This document shows, one piece after another, positions 29,225-43,031 of a stretch of DNA of 64,000 nt. Source of the DNA: Strigamia acuminata. Taxonomy: Eukaryota; Arthropoda; Chilopoda; Geophilomorpha; Linotaeniidae. The translations under genes were made by a program, and so were the position numbers. The notes under the pieces were generated by a model. It made no database searches and had not been told where the DNA came from. It saw nothing but the letters and a program-made list of their open reading frames with translations. The stretch spans positions 27,389,118 through 27,453,117 of the forward strand of contig OX442314.1 in the NCBI GenBank assembly GCA_949358305.1, given 5' to 3'. Within the stretch, counting starts at the first letter, position 1, and the number at the start of each line of letters is the position of its first letter.

Positions 29225-32200
29225 TTAGTATTTTTTCTTTAATTTAAGTAACTCAGAAATCAGCTTTTGCAAGAGTTGTGGAATTGCAAGAATAGAAAGG
29301 CCAAGCATCAGTGAAAAACAATTTCCAATGTCACAACACAATGCAACTCCAGTGTAGGATGATACTTGTTTAAACTCTTCAATTATGTTATTCAGTGGAA
29401 TTATTGAAAGAACTTTGATTGGCCATGCATCGGGATGTTGAAAGTAAACATATGTGTCAAACACTTGTTCTTCACAAAGTGGATGACAACCGCACTCTTT
29501 CATTACATTAATAGTTAAAGATCTGTTCATGAACAATGCCAGTGAAGTTTTAGCATCTTCAATATTAGTACAATCATCCTTTTTGATGTTGACCAAAAAT
29601 GGTAACCTGAAAATATTTGAATAACCTATATTATAAACTACATCGTAGAACGTTTAGTACAAAGTTCGAAAGTGTCATTTCTTTGGTTTTTTTTATTTTG
29701 TTGAACAAAGAAAAACCGAACAAATGATACGTATGACAAATTTCTGCATAAATATTAAAAGAAAAAATACTCACTTGCACTGAATTTTATTATAAATCTT
29801 TTTTTCGTAGCAATCTTCTTGGCATCTTGTGTGTTTGTCTCGGTCAAGGCAAGGTTGAGATTGTAAATTCAATCGGATGGTCTAAATTAAAACAATTGGT
29901 TAAGCAGTTTTGTTTACAATTGTCTGCAAACATACTTTAAACATTTTGAATGTGACAACGGTAAACGTTTTTGTTTTAATAGATCTTCTGCTCTTGAGAA
30001 TTGATGGAATGGATGGGATTGTGGCTTCGCTTGGTTGAAAGTACACCTGCGGAAAGAAAAAAACATTTTATCGTAGTACTCAAGATCAGTTTGCTTCTGA
30101 TGAAATAGCCTTGCAGTTAACTAAAATACAAGATGGTGTATGTATACTTTATCTCCGTGCATTCTGCTAAGGTCTATAGTAAATTTCTTACGGCATTATT
30201 TAGTTGTATTATGACAGTAAGTTTGTGCAGTTAGCTAAACGTCTACAGCAGCGGTCGGCAATAGGGGGACCGCGGAAGGTCGAAACTTGGATCGCGGTGA
30301 CGTTTTAGCGACGTTTTTCTTTCGGTTTCTTTGGTTTTTCGGTGTTTTTTTCTTGTTTTTCCTGTTTTTTTCCCGTGTTTTTTAGGTTTAATTGGTATTT
30401 TTTGGGTTGTGTGTGTTTATTGGGGGATTTATTTGGTTTTTAAGTGTTTTTTCCGTTTTCTTAGGTTTTTAGTAAGGCTTTTAAGTGTTTTTTTTTCTAG
30501 ACCGTGATACAAATTTTCAATAGTATCCGGACCCCACTTAAAATTAATTGCTGACCCCTGGCCTACAGTATACGCCAAGTGCAATGCACTTATCTGAGTG
30601 CAAATGACAAATGGAACTTATTCATTACTTCGTACTCATCTGGCTTACAGCTTTGATGCTTGTTTGGTCGAAAACTAAAATATATTGCTGTAACAACACC
30701 TGCATATGTTAGTGGACCTAAGAAAACAATGTTGTTTTAGTAGTCCTATAATGTTTGCACACATTTTTAATTACGCATTTGAGATTGATAGCATGTTCCT
30801 GTGTGCATTGGTATTTTGCTCCAAGATACATTCGATCTGAATCCAAAGTTCTGATAAGAAAATACTTTTACCGTTGTATATAATTTTGTTAAATTTGGTT
30901 GAATTTGATTAAAGGCACGAGTTTCATCTAGCACTCACTTTTTATCTAATAAGTTACATTTATCAAACGCCTTTTGAATCAATGGCTTTGTTCACACAAT
31001 GCTTATCGACCCGTTGACACAACAGACATTTTTAAATATCGGACCAAACACTTACACTTTCAGAAAATTCCATGGCGATCGTATTCATTATGGGTGTTTG
31101 AAATCTCCATACATCTTCCATCGATGATTTTTTCCCTCTGATAGTCTTATTCATTAAATCAATGAAGTGAATTTTACATTCTGGAATGCCTGTAGTGTTG
31201 GCATATTGGTTCCTGTAGTGTGTCATTAAGGGTCCATCCATACATGCAATTACGTTGGGCAAATATAATGTGTCATTTTCTTGAATATTTACTACATATC
31301 TTGTCGGTTCGCTCAAATATAATGTGATTCTTTCTTTGCTCACATAAACCGCTAGTAAGCCGGAAATAAAAACAAGAATACGATACAACGTGCGTTGAAG
31401 CTTGGGCGAAGTTTTCATTGTTTTTTTCGTCAAATTTTCCAATTTGATTTGATTAACAATTTTAGTTTTTATCTGAGCATGTAGTCGAACAGGTCTGATA
31501 TAATTGCAGAAGAGGAGCAAACCAAAGTGTACAATTTCAATTATAGAGAGGAGTGACAATCCCAAGCAAAATCCTAGGTTGCCGCCCAAATCGATGACCA
31601 AATTAGGAATTTTGTAAATGTAGATTTCTGTCATCCACACAGATGTTTCTTGTGACACTTTAAAATTAATACTTGTACGATTTATATTACTGGGTTCATC
31701 TTCAAAATCTAGCAGTTAAAAATAAATAATTTCATGACATTTATGCGTTAAAATGATATTGTTTGACTTAACTAGTATCGGTGTGCACTATTAGGAGATA
31801 AACTCTTGTTTGACAAGGTCTTAAGCAACCACATTCAATTGTTGCCAGCGTGGATGTTTCGGGTATATACGAGTTTTTATACACTTGATCCACGATTGAT
31901 TTGTTTGCTTCTAAACTGCAGTCTGGCAGATTTTTGTCAGCCATGTAAGGCAATCTATCAAGTAAGTTAACCATCTATTAGCATCCTAATGAATGATCAA
32001 TGTTTACGTTAAGTAAGTTTAAACCTGCACTTAGGATTGGTTTTGAGATTTTGCTTGGTCACACAGTCTTTATAACATTCGGTCTGCTTCTTCAGACTGG
32101 GCTCACAGTAGGGGTTTCTTGAAGGCAAAAATTGATACTTGCAGGAAAGAAATACAGTTTTACTATTTTGGTTATACAAGTATGTGTTGATTTATAAATT

Positions 32201-35074
32201 AAATGTATTATAAAAGATTTATAAATCATATGTATTATAAAAGATTTATAAATCATATGTATTATAAAAGATTTATAAATCATATGTATTATAAAAGATT
32301 TATAAATCATATGTATTATAAAAGATTTATAAATCATATGTATTATAAAAGATTTATAAATCATATGTATTATAAAAGATTTATAAATCATATGTATTAT
32401 AAAAGCATAGAGATAACTAATTATTCAATGCGATTCACAGTTGAATAAGCTGCAAGAACTATACAAACAAGCAATTATAACTCACTTGACGCAAAATAAA
32501 TTGAAATTCAGCTTCAATTCCCATCTGTATTGGTATAGTATATCTATACGGCATGACACCATCCTTCATTGACATCTAGCATTAAAATGTGTTATGTATA
32601 TTATTAGCCTTGTGTGCGGTAGCGGTATACCACACCGCGGTAATTTTTTGGGACGCAACACTGCGGTATTCAGCAAAATACCGCAAAACGGTATACCGCA
32701 ATATCGCAAATATCGCAATACTGGATAATACTGCAATACCGCATATACCACAAAAAGCTGCAACAAACTAAATGGCGCTTTAACCAATTGATCTGAAATT
32801 CTATCTAAACGCATAATGCCTTATACCAAAACGGTACATTTTACGGGTCACTACAAAACATGGGGTACACCCCAATTGGGGTACCCCATGGGGTATACCC
32901 CAAAGTCCTAAAAATAAACAAATAATCATAAATGTAATAATTATAATGTAAACATTTTCTTGTTCTCTAAAAAAAAATAAAAATTTCAAATGTTTTTACT
33001 CAAAAAAACGAAAATTTCATTTGTGTTACCGTCTGTCTCACATTTTCCAACTACCCTTCATATAGCTTGAAACCCAGACACAAGTGATCAATAATAATCG
33101 TCCCCATGGCCAATCACATAGCTCCATGCATCTTGGGCTATAATATGGCGCCAAACTCGATTTTTGAACTGTTTAATCCGATGCGTGGAATTGTAGGACA
33201 AGAAAATTTGTTTTTACACGAAAAAGCATGAATTTCTCACCAATAAAATTTATTGACACCTAAAAACTTTGTATTTATACCAAACTAATTTGTTTCCTTC
33301 TGAAATAATTTGTTTTTTCCCGAAATAATTTGTTTTTTCTCAAATAATTTTTATTTACACATTCTGTATTGATATTTCCTCTCATTGTGCACCCCCAGCA
33401 CTCTATTGGAGACCTGCTTGCGGTCTGAGAAAGGCCTGCACGTGTCAACCATCACAAAAATCACAAAAATAAATTTTTTGACTAAAAAATCGATGATTTT
33501 ATTCAACAATAAATCTTTAAAGAACATTACAATTCGATAAAAATGAAGAAAAAACGATAAAAATCGGTTTTATCAATTTTTACCGATTTTTATCGATTTT
33601 TACCGATTTTTATCGATTTTTACTGATTTTTATCGTTTTTTCTCCATTTTTATCGATTTTTTTAAATCGATTTGTAATGTTTTTTAAAGATTTATTGTTG
33701 AATAAAATAATCGATTTTTGAGTCAAATAATCGATTTCTTAGTCAAATAATTGATTTTTTAGTCAAATAATCGATTTTTGAGTCAAAAAATTTATTTTTG
33801 TGATTTGTAAGTCAAAAAATAAATTTCTGTGATTTGTGAGTCAAAAAATTGATTTTTTTGATTTCTAACATGTAATGTCATGTTTTTGTATGTAATTTAA
33901 ATTTTTTTTTTTGTAATTTTCATTTCAATTATTTTACTAATTTTTTTTTATTTATTACACATTCCAGGACTTTGGGGTATACCCCATGGGGTACCCCATT
34001 TGGGGTACACCCCGTGTTTTGCAGTGACCCACATTTTACTTTTATCCTTCCATTGGTTAAAAATACCGGATAAGGCTACTGGTAGGTGCGGGCTATTTTG
34101 TCTAATCAGTTTATTTGACGCCATCTTTATGGCAACGACTATAGCAAGCTGATTTGACGAATCGATTTTGACAAAATAAACTGACCGTAATCATTGGTGC
34201 TTTACAGGTCCCATTTTTCTTAACGACGACATTAAATTTTCTGTTTAGAGCTAGTTTTAAATCTAGAAAAAATAGTTTAGTCAAAAATTATTTAAACAGA
34301 CTAGATGATTATCGTATATTAATTTCACCTGTTATTGTCACAGTCAGTGTACGGCCTACTACATAATCGTTGTATTTTAATGCAATTGTTTTACCCCGAT
34401 TTGTATAATTGCCACTTTTTATCTTAGTGCCAAGTAACACAGTTTTGTCCTAAAAAAAGTTATTGGCAAATTATTGGAAACAATATTTATTAATATGGCT
34501 TTTTTACGTATCCAAAAGAACATACTGTATAGTAAATATAATTTCTTTTTAAATTGCATAAAGGAATAATGTTACTTACCTGTCTAAATTTTATGTGCTG
34601 CAAATTTTCTGAAATGTTGGAATGTTCCCACAAGTGAGAATAATTTTCAACCTTGACTTGCTGTGAGATGATTCCTCTCACTGGGAGCCTGCAATCTCTC
34701 ATTAACTCTTGTGCACCATCAATTGTGTTCGGTTCTGGTATTTTGACCCAGTACTTTGACATCAATGGAGTATCTAGGCCCGTGAGCATAATTTCAGGGA
34801 ATCTGTTTTCCTGTATTGGAACATATTCGATTTCAACTTTGAAAGGTCCAGTCATGTAGAAGCAAAATCTTTCCCAAGTTTGATAACTGAAGATGCCGAA
34901 GCAAACGACCAAACCAAGCAACCAAATGAAACGAAGTATACCAGTGTTCTCGAGAACTTGGTTTATAAATTGAAAACTATCTTTGCCCGTTAGTGAAGTT
35001 TGCATTTTTTGTTGCACATATTGGCGAATACGGTTACGGGTCCGACGAATAAGCAACGCTCTAGGAGCCGTCAT
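29225..35074 (-). CDS. Tandem two-domain DEG/ENaC channel, copy G2 (13 exons)
   Basis: Intact, 851 aa by hand-splicing. Exons from the 5' end: 34580-35074, 34329-34449, 34186-34262, 32486-32575, 32025-32137, 31773-31954, 31058-31708, 30872-30933, 30775-30850, 30629-30717, 29936-30046, 29775-29881, 29225-29606. The start ATG (MTAPRALLIRR) is the full-length one. Intron 1 has a consensus GTAAGT donor. Exon 2 is one codon longer than in G1. Domain A keeps LGGNLGFCLGLS and domain B keeps LGLS where G1 has LGFS. Introns hold an hAT-like MITE, a 27-bp minisatellite, an ACCGC-rich hairpin block and a 1186-bp element. It was duplicated with G3. Confidence 0.87.
30249..30560. mobile_element. hAT-like MITE, 312 bp, G2 intron
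   Basis: Ends CAGCGGTCGGCAAT and ATTGCTGACCCCTG are near-inverted. The 8-bp flanks GTCTACAG (30241-30248) and GCCTACAG (30561-30568) fit a hAT target duplication with one later change. The interior is T/G-rich and without coding potential. The same insertion is in G3 and G4 but not in G1 or G5. Confidence 0.75.
32203..32403. repeat. 27-bp minisatellite in G2 intron 4, seven copies
   Basis: The unit starts ATGTATTATAAAAGATTTAT and ends AAATCAT. G3 has six copies, G4 one, and G1 and G5 none. ORFs made of repeated nine-residue blocks on both strands are by-products. Confidence 0.92.
32600..32760. repeat. ACCGC/GCGGT hairpin-rich block
   Basis: Alternating GCGGTAT and ATACCGC words can fold into many short hairpins. 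Also at 40557-40717 and 49310-49460. Probably a simple-repeat expansion. Confidence 0.6.
32845..34030. mobile_element. 1186-bp Mutator-like non-autonomous element, G2 intron 3
   Basis: Inverted ends of about 66 bp start GGGTCACTACAAAACATGGG and contain repeated GGGGTAYACCCC palindromes. The 9-bp duplication ACATTTTAC flanks it (32836-32844, 34031-34039). G4 shows the empty site at about 49540. A 9-bp duplication is typical of Mutator-like elements; with no transposase the superfamily stays provisional. The inside has ATCGATTTTT-type repeats with inverted sub-arms. Confidence 0.8.
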
Positions 35075-36137
35075 TTTTCTTCAAATCAACTTTAAAAGCT
35101 AAAACTACACAACTTACGTGCAGTTTAACGTCGATGGTACTTAAATGATGAAAACTAATTATATTTTAAATTAACTTTCGTATTTGGAAATAATTTTAAA
35201 TTAATTTAATTTCTTTTTCACACGAACTGAAAATGATTATGGTTGTAAAACTCCAAAAGTTAATTTGTTTCCAACTTAATGTTATCTAAGGCAATGACTT
35301 TCCTCAATGAAAGGAACTAAAGTCATTAAAGTTTAATGAAATATTGACCTTTCAAAACTATAAGCTGAATTTATGATGGATGTTTGCAAGAGAGGAGTCA
35401 GTTTATATCATTTTTTACCAATAATTTTTTGAAAGTATAAAATATCTCGCCACGGTCATTTATTTTGTCGCGTCCTTTGCAAGTAATGTTAAATAACCGT
35501 GGTTTGTTTTACCTGATCGTTTCTACCAAAATAATATTCTACAATATACTTAAAGGAATAAAGTGTTCGTGTCAGGTGCAGTCTTGTCCATAGCAACCTG
35601 GGGATTGATTACTATGGGTGGAACTGGACCTCACGTAAATAATGGAGACAGGGATTCCGGATTGTTGGGTTTTGGTCTTTAATCCGTTGTCAAGGGGTCG
35701 GAGTTCCCATCACCGTGTCGGCGATGCCCTTAGAGCATGCCACACCCGCAACCAACCCGTCAAACACAGAGCGTTTTCCCTTGAGTGACGTGGTCGGATA
35801 ATACTGTTGCATATATGATGCGTGCAACTCCGACTGCAGGAATGCAGTCGTCATGTTTGTCTTCCTGTTTGGGCATGAAAGCCCAAGAGAAAGTAAGACG
35901 TGTTATCTGAGTGGGATTTTAGAGTCGATTAGTTTATTTATTCCATTAAGAATGGTTGGTTTCCTAGGAGAATCCTAGGCAACCAACAAAATGGCTTCCC
36001 GTGGTTCGAGCGTTTGCTCTCCATCACCGCCATTGCATTTTGGGTATTTTGGCCTACTTTTATGTATACATACACCAGTGAAATGGCTAAGCCAATAGGA
36101 ACTTCCTACTACCTAACAGTGAGTCAGAGTATAGGAG
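35075..36137. other. 5' flank of G2 and spacer to METTL4 fragment B
   Basis: No gene recognised. Matches 5893-6784 and 43032-44094. A hairpin related to 6785-6825 lies at about 35950-35985. A candidate region for the channel promoter. Confidence 0.5.
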
Positions 36138-36720
36138 AATTTGATTAATTGTGTGAAATCGCAAAAGTTTCCTCATTGGGGCGTGGAATACATCACAGAT
36201 TGGCACCAGTTTAAAGTATTTTTAACGAGAATTTATAATTTTGAATTAATATTTACAGCTGTTTATTGTTTTTAGGTGACACGTTACGGAAAGTTTGTTG
36301 TACCATTGGATAATCATACAAAGAAACCGTACGAAAACTTAATTCTCGGTCGAGTAATGGGTTCGACGATAAATATGCCAAAGGATTTGATTTTTGTCAG
36401 CGTTCCTAGTTGTTTTCATTCGCACAAACCACTGATCAAGGGTGAGAAAGTGATTAATGTGTTAATTTTAGGATATATACATTAGAATATTTAATTTTTC
36501 ATTACTTAAGATTTATTGAAGGATTTTGTTCCCGCGAAGGCGAATTATTTGGAGATATTCAGTCGTTCGCTTTGTTCAGGCTGGACCAGCTTCGGCGATG
36601 AGGTAAACAAACAATGTGCTCTGTGCAGTTTTTTAATTTAATTGAATTCTAGTCTAACAAAACAATTCATTTCTAGAGGTACTAAAATTTCAACAATTTG
36701 ATCTATACGTCAAGAAATGA
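36138..36720 (+). pseudogene. METTL4: METTL4-like 3' exons, copy B
   Basis: Exon pieces 36138-36215, 36276-36441, 36511-36602 and 36679-36720. Same truncated start as copy A, without acceptor or catalytic exon. The conserved tryptophan pair WHW reads WHQ, so the copy is drifting. It converges on G3. Confidence 0.75.
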
Positions 36721-37208
36721 TAATTCATCGATTTCGAATGGAATAATGACCGCAAACAGTGAGCACTTACGAATTTATTTATTTTTAAATACAAATTTGC
36801 TGACTACAATATTCAAAATAATACAGGGGGGCCATGTTAGCTGCAAAACGTGTTAAAAGTGGAAAAACATTACACGGATTCATTAGTATGTGCGAATAAC
36901 TTTGCAGCAAGTGATAAAACATGACCCAATTGGTAGTTTGTGCATTACATAAATCATTACACATTCACTCGGCATGCTATTATGGCCAAAGTGAATAATA
37001 ATGTCCAAAAAACAATAACAAAGACAAGTGTACTTTCTGTGGTACGTCCATAAGCTTAGGACTGGCGTCTGGAAGGTGTCAGATCCAGCAGTGATGCGTT
37101 TACACCGTGTGAGGCTCCAAGGTGCAGTGTAACTTCGGGGTCCCACAGGCGAATTTACGGTATGACGGCCTTCTTAGCAGTCTTTTTCGGTGCCCTTCAC
37201 ACAGATGG

Positions 37209-40200
37209 TTAGTATTTTTTCTTTAATTTAAGTAACTCAGAAATCAGCTTTTGCAAGAGTTGTGGAATTGCAAGAATAGAAAGGCCAAGCATCAGTGAAA
37301 AACAATTTCCAATGTCACAACACAATGCAACTCCAGTGTAGGATGATACTTGTTTAAACTCTTCAATTATGTTATTCAGTGGAATTATTGAAAGAACTTT
37401 GATTGGCCATGCATCGGGATGTTGAAAGTAAACATATGTGTCAAACACTTGTTCTTCACAAAGTGGATGACAACCGCACTCTTTCATTACATTAATAGTT
37501 AAAGATCTGTTCATGAACAATGCCAGTGAAGTTTTAGCATCTTCAATATTAGTACAATCATCCTTTTTGATGTTGACCAAAAATGGTAACCTGAAAATAT
37601 TTGAATAACCTATATTATAAACTACATCGTAGAACGTTTAGTACAAAGTTCGAAAGTGTCATTTCTTTGGTTTTTTTTATTTTGTTGAACAAAGAAAAAC
37701 CGAACAAATGATACGTATGACAAATTTCTGCATAAATATTAAAAGAAAAAATACTCACTTGCACTGAATTTTATTATAAATCTTTTTTTCGTAGCAATCT
37801 TCTTGGCATCTTGTGTGTTTGTCTCGGTCAAGGCAAGGTTGAGATTGTAAATTCAATCGGATGGTCTAAATTAAAACAATTGGTTAAGCAGTTTTGTTTA
37901 CAATTGTCTGCAAACATACTTTAAACATTTTGAATGTGACAACGGTAAACGTTTTTGTTTTAATAGATCTTCTGCTCTTGAGAATTGATGGAATGGATGG
38001 GATTGTGGCTTCGCTTGGTTGAAAGTACACCTGCGGAAAGAAAAAAACATTTTATCGTAGTACTCAAGATCAGTTTGCTTCTGATGAAATAGCCTTGCAG
38101 TTAACTAAAATACAAGATGGTGTATGTATACTTTATCTCCGTGCATTCTGCTAAGGTCTATAGTAAATTTCTTACGGCATTATTTAGTTGTATTATGACA
38201 GTAAGTTTGTGCAGTTAGCTAAACGTCTACAGCAGCGGTCGGCAATAGGGGGACCGCGGAAGGTCGAAACTTGGATCGCGGTGACGTTTTAGCGACGTTT
38301 TTCTTTCGGTTTCTTTGGTTTTTCGGTGTTTTTTTCTTGTTTTTCCTGTTTTTTTCCCGTGTTTTTTAGGTTTAATTGGTATTTTTTGGGTTGTGTGTGT
38401 TTATTGGGGGATTTATTTGGTTTTTAAGTGTTTTTTCCGTTTTCTTAGGTTTTTAGTAAGGCTTTTAAGTGTTTTTTTTTCTAGACCGTGATACAAATTT
38501 TCAATAGTATCCGGACCCCACTTAAAATTAATTGCTGACCCCTGGCCTACAGTATACGCCAAGTGCAATGCACTTATCTGAGTGCAAATGACAAATGGAA
38601 CTTATTCATTACTTCGTACTCATCTGGCTTACAGCTTTGATGCTTGTTTGGTCGAAAACTAAAATATATTGCTGTAACAACACCTGCATATGTTAGTGGA
38701 CCTAAGAAAACAATGTTGTTTTAGTAGTCCTATAATGTTTGCACACATTTTTAATTACGCATTTGAGATTGATAGCATGTTCCTGTGTGCATTGGTATTT
38801 TGCTCCAAGATACATTCGATCTGAATCCAAAGTTCTGATAAGAAAATACTTTTACCGTTGTATATAATTTTGTTAAATTTGGTTGAATTTGATTAAAGGC
38901 ACGAGTTTCATCTAGCACTCACTTTTTATCTAATAAGTTACATTTATCAAACGCCTTTTGAATCAATGGCTTTGTTCACACAATGCTTATCGACCCGTTG
39001 ACACAACAGACATTTTTAAATATCGGACCAAACACTTACACTTTCAGAAAATTCCATGGCGATCGTATTCATTATGGGTGTTTGAAATCTCCATACATCT
39101 TCCATCGATGATTTTTTCCCTCTGATAGTCTTATTCATTAAATCAATGAAGTGAATTTTACATTCTGGAATGCCTGTAGTGTTGGCATATTGGTTCCTGT
39201 AGTGTGTCATTAAGGGTCCATCCATACATGCAATTACGTTGGGCAAATATAATGTGTCATTTTCTTGAATATTTACTACATATCTTGTCGGTTCGCTCAA
39301 ATATAATGTGATTCTTTCTTTGCTCACATAAACCGCTAGTAAGCCGGAAATAAAAACAAGAATACGATACAACGTGCGTTGAAGCTTGGGCGAAGTTTTC
39401 ATTGTTTTTTTCGTCAAATTTTCCAATTTGATTTGATTAACAATTTTAGTTTTTATCTGAGCATGTAGTCGAACAGGTCTGATATAATTGCAGAAGAGGA
39501 GCAAACCAAAGTGTACAATTTCAATTATAGAGAGGAGTGACAATCCCAAGCAAAATCCTAGGTTGCCGCCCAAATCGATGACCAAATTAGGAATTTTGTA
39601 AATGTAGATTTCTGTCATCCACACAGATGTTTCTTGTGACACTTTAAAATTAATACTTGTACGATTTATATTACTGGGTTCATCTTCAAAATCTAGCAGT
39701 TAAAAATAAATAATTTCATGACATTTATGCGTTAAAATGATATTGTTTGACTTAACTAGTATCGGTGTGCACTATTAGGAGATAAACTCTTGTTTGACAA
39801 GGTCTTAAGCAACCACATTCAATTGTTGCCAGCGTGGATGTTTCGGGTATATACGAGTTTTTATACACTTGATCCACGATTGATTTGTTTGCTTCTAAAC
39901 TGCAGTCTGGCAGATTTTTGTCAGCCATGTAAGGCAATCTATCAAGTAAGTTAACCATCTATTAGCATCCTAATGAATGATCAATGTTTACGTTAAGTAA
40001 GTTTAAACCTGCACTTAGGATTGGTTTTGAGATTTTGCTTGGTCACACAGTCTTTATAACATTCGGTCTGCTTCTTCAGACTGGGCTCACAGTAGGGGTT
40101 TCTTGAAGGCAAAAATTGATACTTGCAGGAAAGAAATACAGTTTTACTATTTTGGTTATACAAGTATGTGTTGATTTATAAATTAAATGTATTATAAAAG

Positions 40201-43031
40201 ATTTATAAATCATATGTATTATAAAAGATTTATAAATCATATGTATTATAAAAGATTTATAAATCATATGTATTATAAAAGATTTATAAATCATATGTAT
40301 TATAAAAGATTTATAAATCATATGTATTATAAAAGATTTATAAATCATATGTATTATAAAAGCATAGAGATAACTAATTATTCAATGCGATTCACAGTTG
40401 AATAAGCTGCAAGAACTATACAAACAAGCAATTATAACTCACTTGACGCAAAATAAATTGAAATTCAGCTTCAATTCCCATCTGTATTGGTATAGTATAT
40501 CTATACGGCATGACACCATCCTTCATTGACATCTAGCATTAAAATGTGTTATGTATATTATTAGCCTTGTGTGCGGTAGCGGTATACCACACCGCGGTAA
40601 TTTTTTGGGACGCAACACTGCGGTATTCAGCAAAATACCGCAAAACGGTATACCGCAATATCGCAAATATCGCAATACTGGATAATACTGCAATACCGCA
40701 TATACCACAAAAAGCTGCAACAAACTAAATGGCGCTTTAACCAATTGATCTGAAATTCTATCTAAACGCATAATGCCTTATACCAAAACGGTACATTTTA
40801 CGGGTCACTACAAAACATGGGGTACACCCCAATTGGGGTACCCCATGGGGTATACCCCAAAGTCCTAAAAATAAACAAATAATCATAAATGTAATAATTA
40901 TAATGTAAACATTTTCTTGTTCTCTAAAAAAAAATAAAAATTTCAAATGTTTTTACTCAAAAAAACGAAAATTTCATTTGTGTTACCGTCTGTCTCACAT
41001 TTTCCAACTACCCTTCATATAGCTTGAAACCCAGACACAAGTGATCAATAATAATCGTCCCCATGGCCAATCACATAGCTCCATGCATCTTGGGCTATAA
41101 TATGGCGCCAAACTCGATTTTTGAACTGTTTAATCCGATGCGTGGAATTGTAGGACAAGAAAATTTGTTTTTACACGAAAAAGCATGAATTTCTCACCAA
41201 TAAAATTTATTGACACCTAAAAACTTTGTATTTATACCAAACTAATTTGTTTCCTTCTGAAATAATTTGTTTTTTCCCGAAATAATTTGTTTTTTCTCAA
41301 ATAATTTTTATTTACACATTCTGTATTGATATTTCCTCTCATTGTGCACCCCCAGCACTCTATTGGAGACCTGCTTGCGGTCTGAGAAAGGCCTGCACGT
41401 GTCAACCATCACAAAAATCACAAAAATAAATTTTTTGACTAAAAAATCGATGATTTTATTCAACAATAAATCTTTAAAGAACATTACAATTCGATAAAAA
41501 TGAAGAAAAAACGATAAAAATCGGTTTTATCAATTTTTACCGATTTTTATCGATTTTTACCGATTTTTATCGATTTTTACTGATTTTTATCGTTTTTTCT
41601 CCATTTTTATCGATTTTTTTAAATCGATTTGTAATGTTTTTTAAAGATTTATTGTTGAATAAAATAATCGATTTTTGAGTCAAATAATCGATTTCTTAGT
41701 CAAATAATTGATTTTTTAGTCAAATAATCGATTTTTGAGTCAAAAAATTTATTTTTGTGATTTGTAAGTCAAAAAATAAATTTCTGTGATTTGTGAGTCA
41801 AAAAATTGATTTTTTTGATTTCTAACATGTAATGTCATGTTTTTGTATGTAATTTAAATTTTTTTTTTTGTAATTTTCATTTCAATTATTTTACTAATTT
41901 TTTTTTATTTATTACACATTCCAGGACTTTGGGGTATACCCCATGGGGTACCCCATTTGGGGTACACCCCGTGTTTTGCAGTGACCCACATTTTACTTTT
42001 ATCCTTCCATTGGTTAAAAATACCGGATAAGGCTACTGGTAGGTGCGGGCTATTTTGTCTAATCAGTTTATTTGACGCCATCTTTATGGCAACGACTATA
42101 GCAAGCTGATTTGACGAATCGATTTTGACAAAATAAACTGACCGTAATCATTGGTGCTTTACAGGTCCCATTTTTCTTAACGACGACATTAAATTTTCTG
42201 TTTAGAGCTAGTTTTAAATCTAGAAAAAATAGTTTAGTCAAAAATTATTTAAACAGACTAGATGATTATCGTATATTAATTTCACCTGTTATTGTCACAG
42301 TCAGTGTACGGCCTACTACATAATCGTTGTATTTTAATGCAATTGTTTTACCCCGATTTGTATAATTGCCACTTTTTATCTTAGTGCCAAGTAACACAGT
42401 TTTGTCCTAAAAAAAGTTATTGGCAAATTATTGGAAACAATATTTATTAATATGGCTTTTTTACGTATCCAAAAGAACATACTGTATAGTAAATATAATT
42501 TCTTTTTAAATTGCATAAAGGAATAATGTTACTTACCTGTCTAAATTTTATGTGCTGCAAATTTTCTGAAATGTTGGAATGTTCCCACAAGTGAGAATAA
42601 TTTTCAACCTTGACTTGCTGTGAGATGATTCCTCTCACTGGGAGCCTGCAATCTCTCATTAACTCTTGTGCACCATCAATTGTGTTCGGTTCTGGTATTT
42701 TGACCCAGTACTTTGACATCAATGGAGTATCTAGGCCCGTGAGCATAATTTCAGGGAATCTGTTTTCCTGTATTGGAACATATTCGATTTCAACTTTGAA
42801 AGGTCCAGTCATGTAGAAGCAAAATCTTTCCCAAGTTTGATAACTGAAGATGCCGAAGCAAACGACCAAACCAAGCAACCAAATGAAACGAAGTATACCA
42901 GTGTTCTCGAGAACTTGGTTTATAAATTGAAAACTATCTTTGCCCGTTAGTGAAGTTTGCATTTTTTGTTGCACATATTGGCGAATACGGTTACGGGTCC
43001 GACGAATAAGCAACGCTCTAGGAGCCGTCAT
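37209..43031 (-). CDS. Tandem two-domain DEG/ENaC channel, copy G3 (13 exons)
   Basis: Its exon translations appear identical to G2. Exons from the 5' end: 42537-43031, 42286-42406, 42143-42219, 40443-40532, 40009-40121, 39757-39938, 39042-39692, 38856-38917, 38759-38834, 38613-38701, 37920-38030, 37759-37865, 37209-37590. Two DEG/ENaC domains are joined through exon 7, as in G1. The near-absence of change, even in introns, means either a very recent duplication or two haplotypes placed in tandem by the assembler. Confidence 0.85.
38233..38544. mobile_element. hAT-like MITE in G3 intron
   Basis: Duplicate of 30249-30560 carried with the segmental duplication, with the same 8-bp flanks. Confidence 0.75.
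40187..40360. repeat. 27-bp minisatellite in G3 intron 4, six copies
   Basis: Same array as 32203-32403 with one fewer unit, which accounts for the 27-bp change in offset between the two segments. Confidence 0.92.
40802..41987. mobile_element. 1186-bp Mutator-like element in G3 intron 3
   Basis: Duplicate of 32845-34030, with the same ends and the same ACATTTTAC flanks. Confidence 0.8.

Larger units (their letters stand above)
29092..36984. repeat. Segmental duplication, unit 1 (about 7.9 kb)
   Basis: Nearly identical to about 37076-44941, offset 7984 bp before and 7957 bp after the intronic minisatellite. The only difference noticed by eye is one fewer 27-bp repeat in unit 2. Outside these limits similarity drops to the ordinary paralogue level, so the ends lie in homologous 3' flanks, as in unequal crossing-over. 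Confidence 0.85.

Noticed and set aside
32203-32403. Regular repeats resembling a CRISPR array
   Set aside because: Units of 27 bp are directly adjacent with no variable spacers, in an animal intron.
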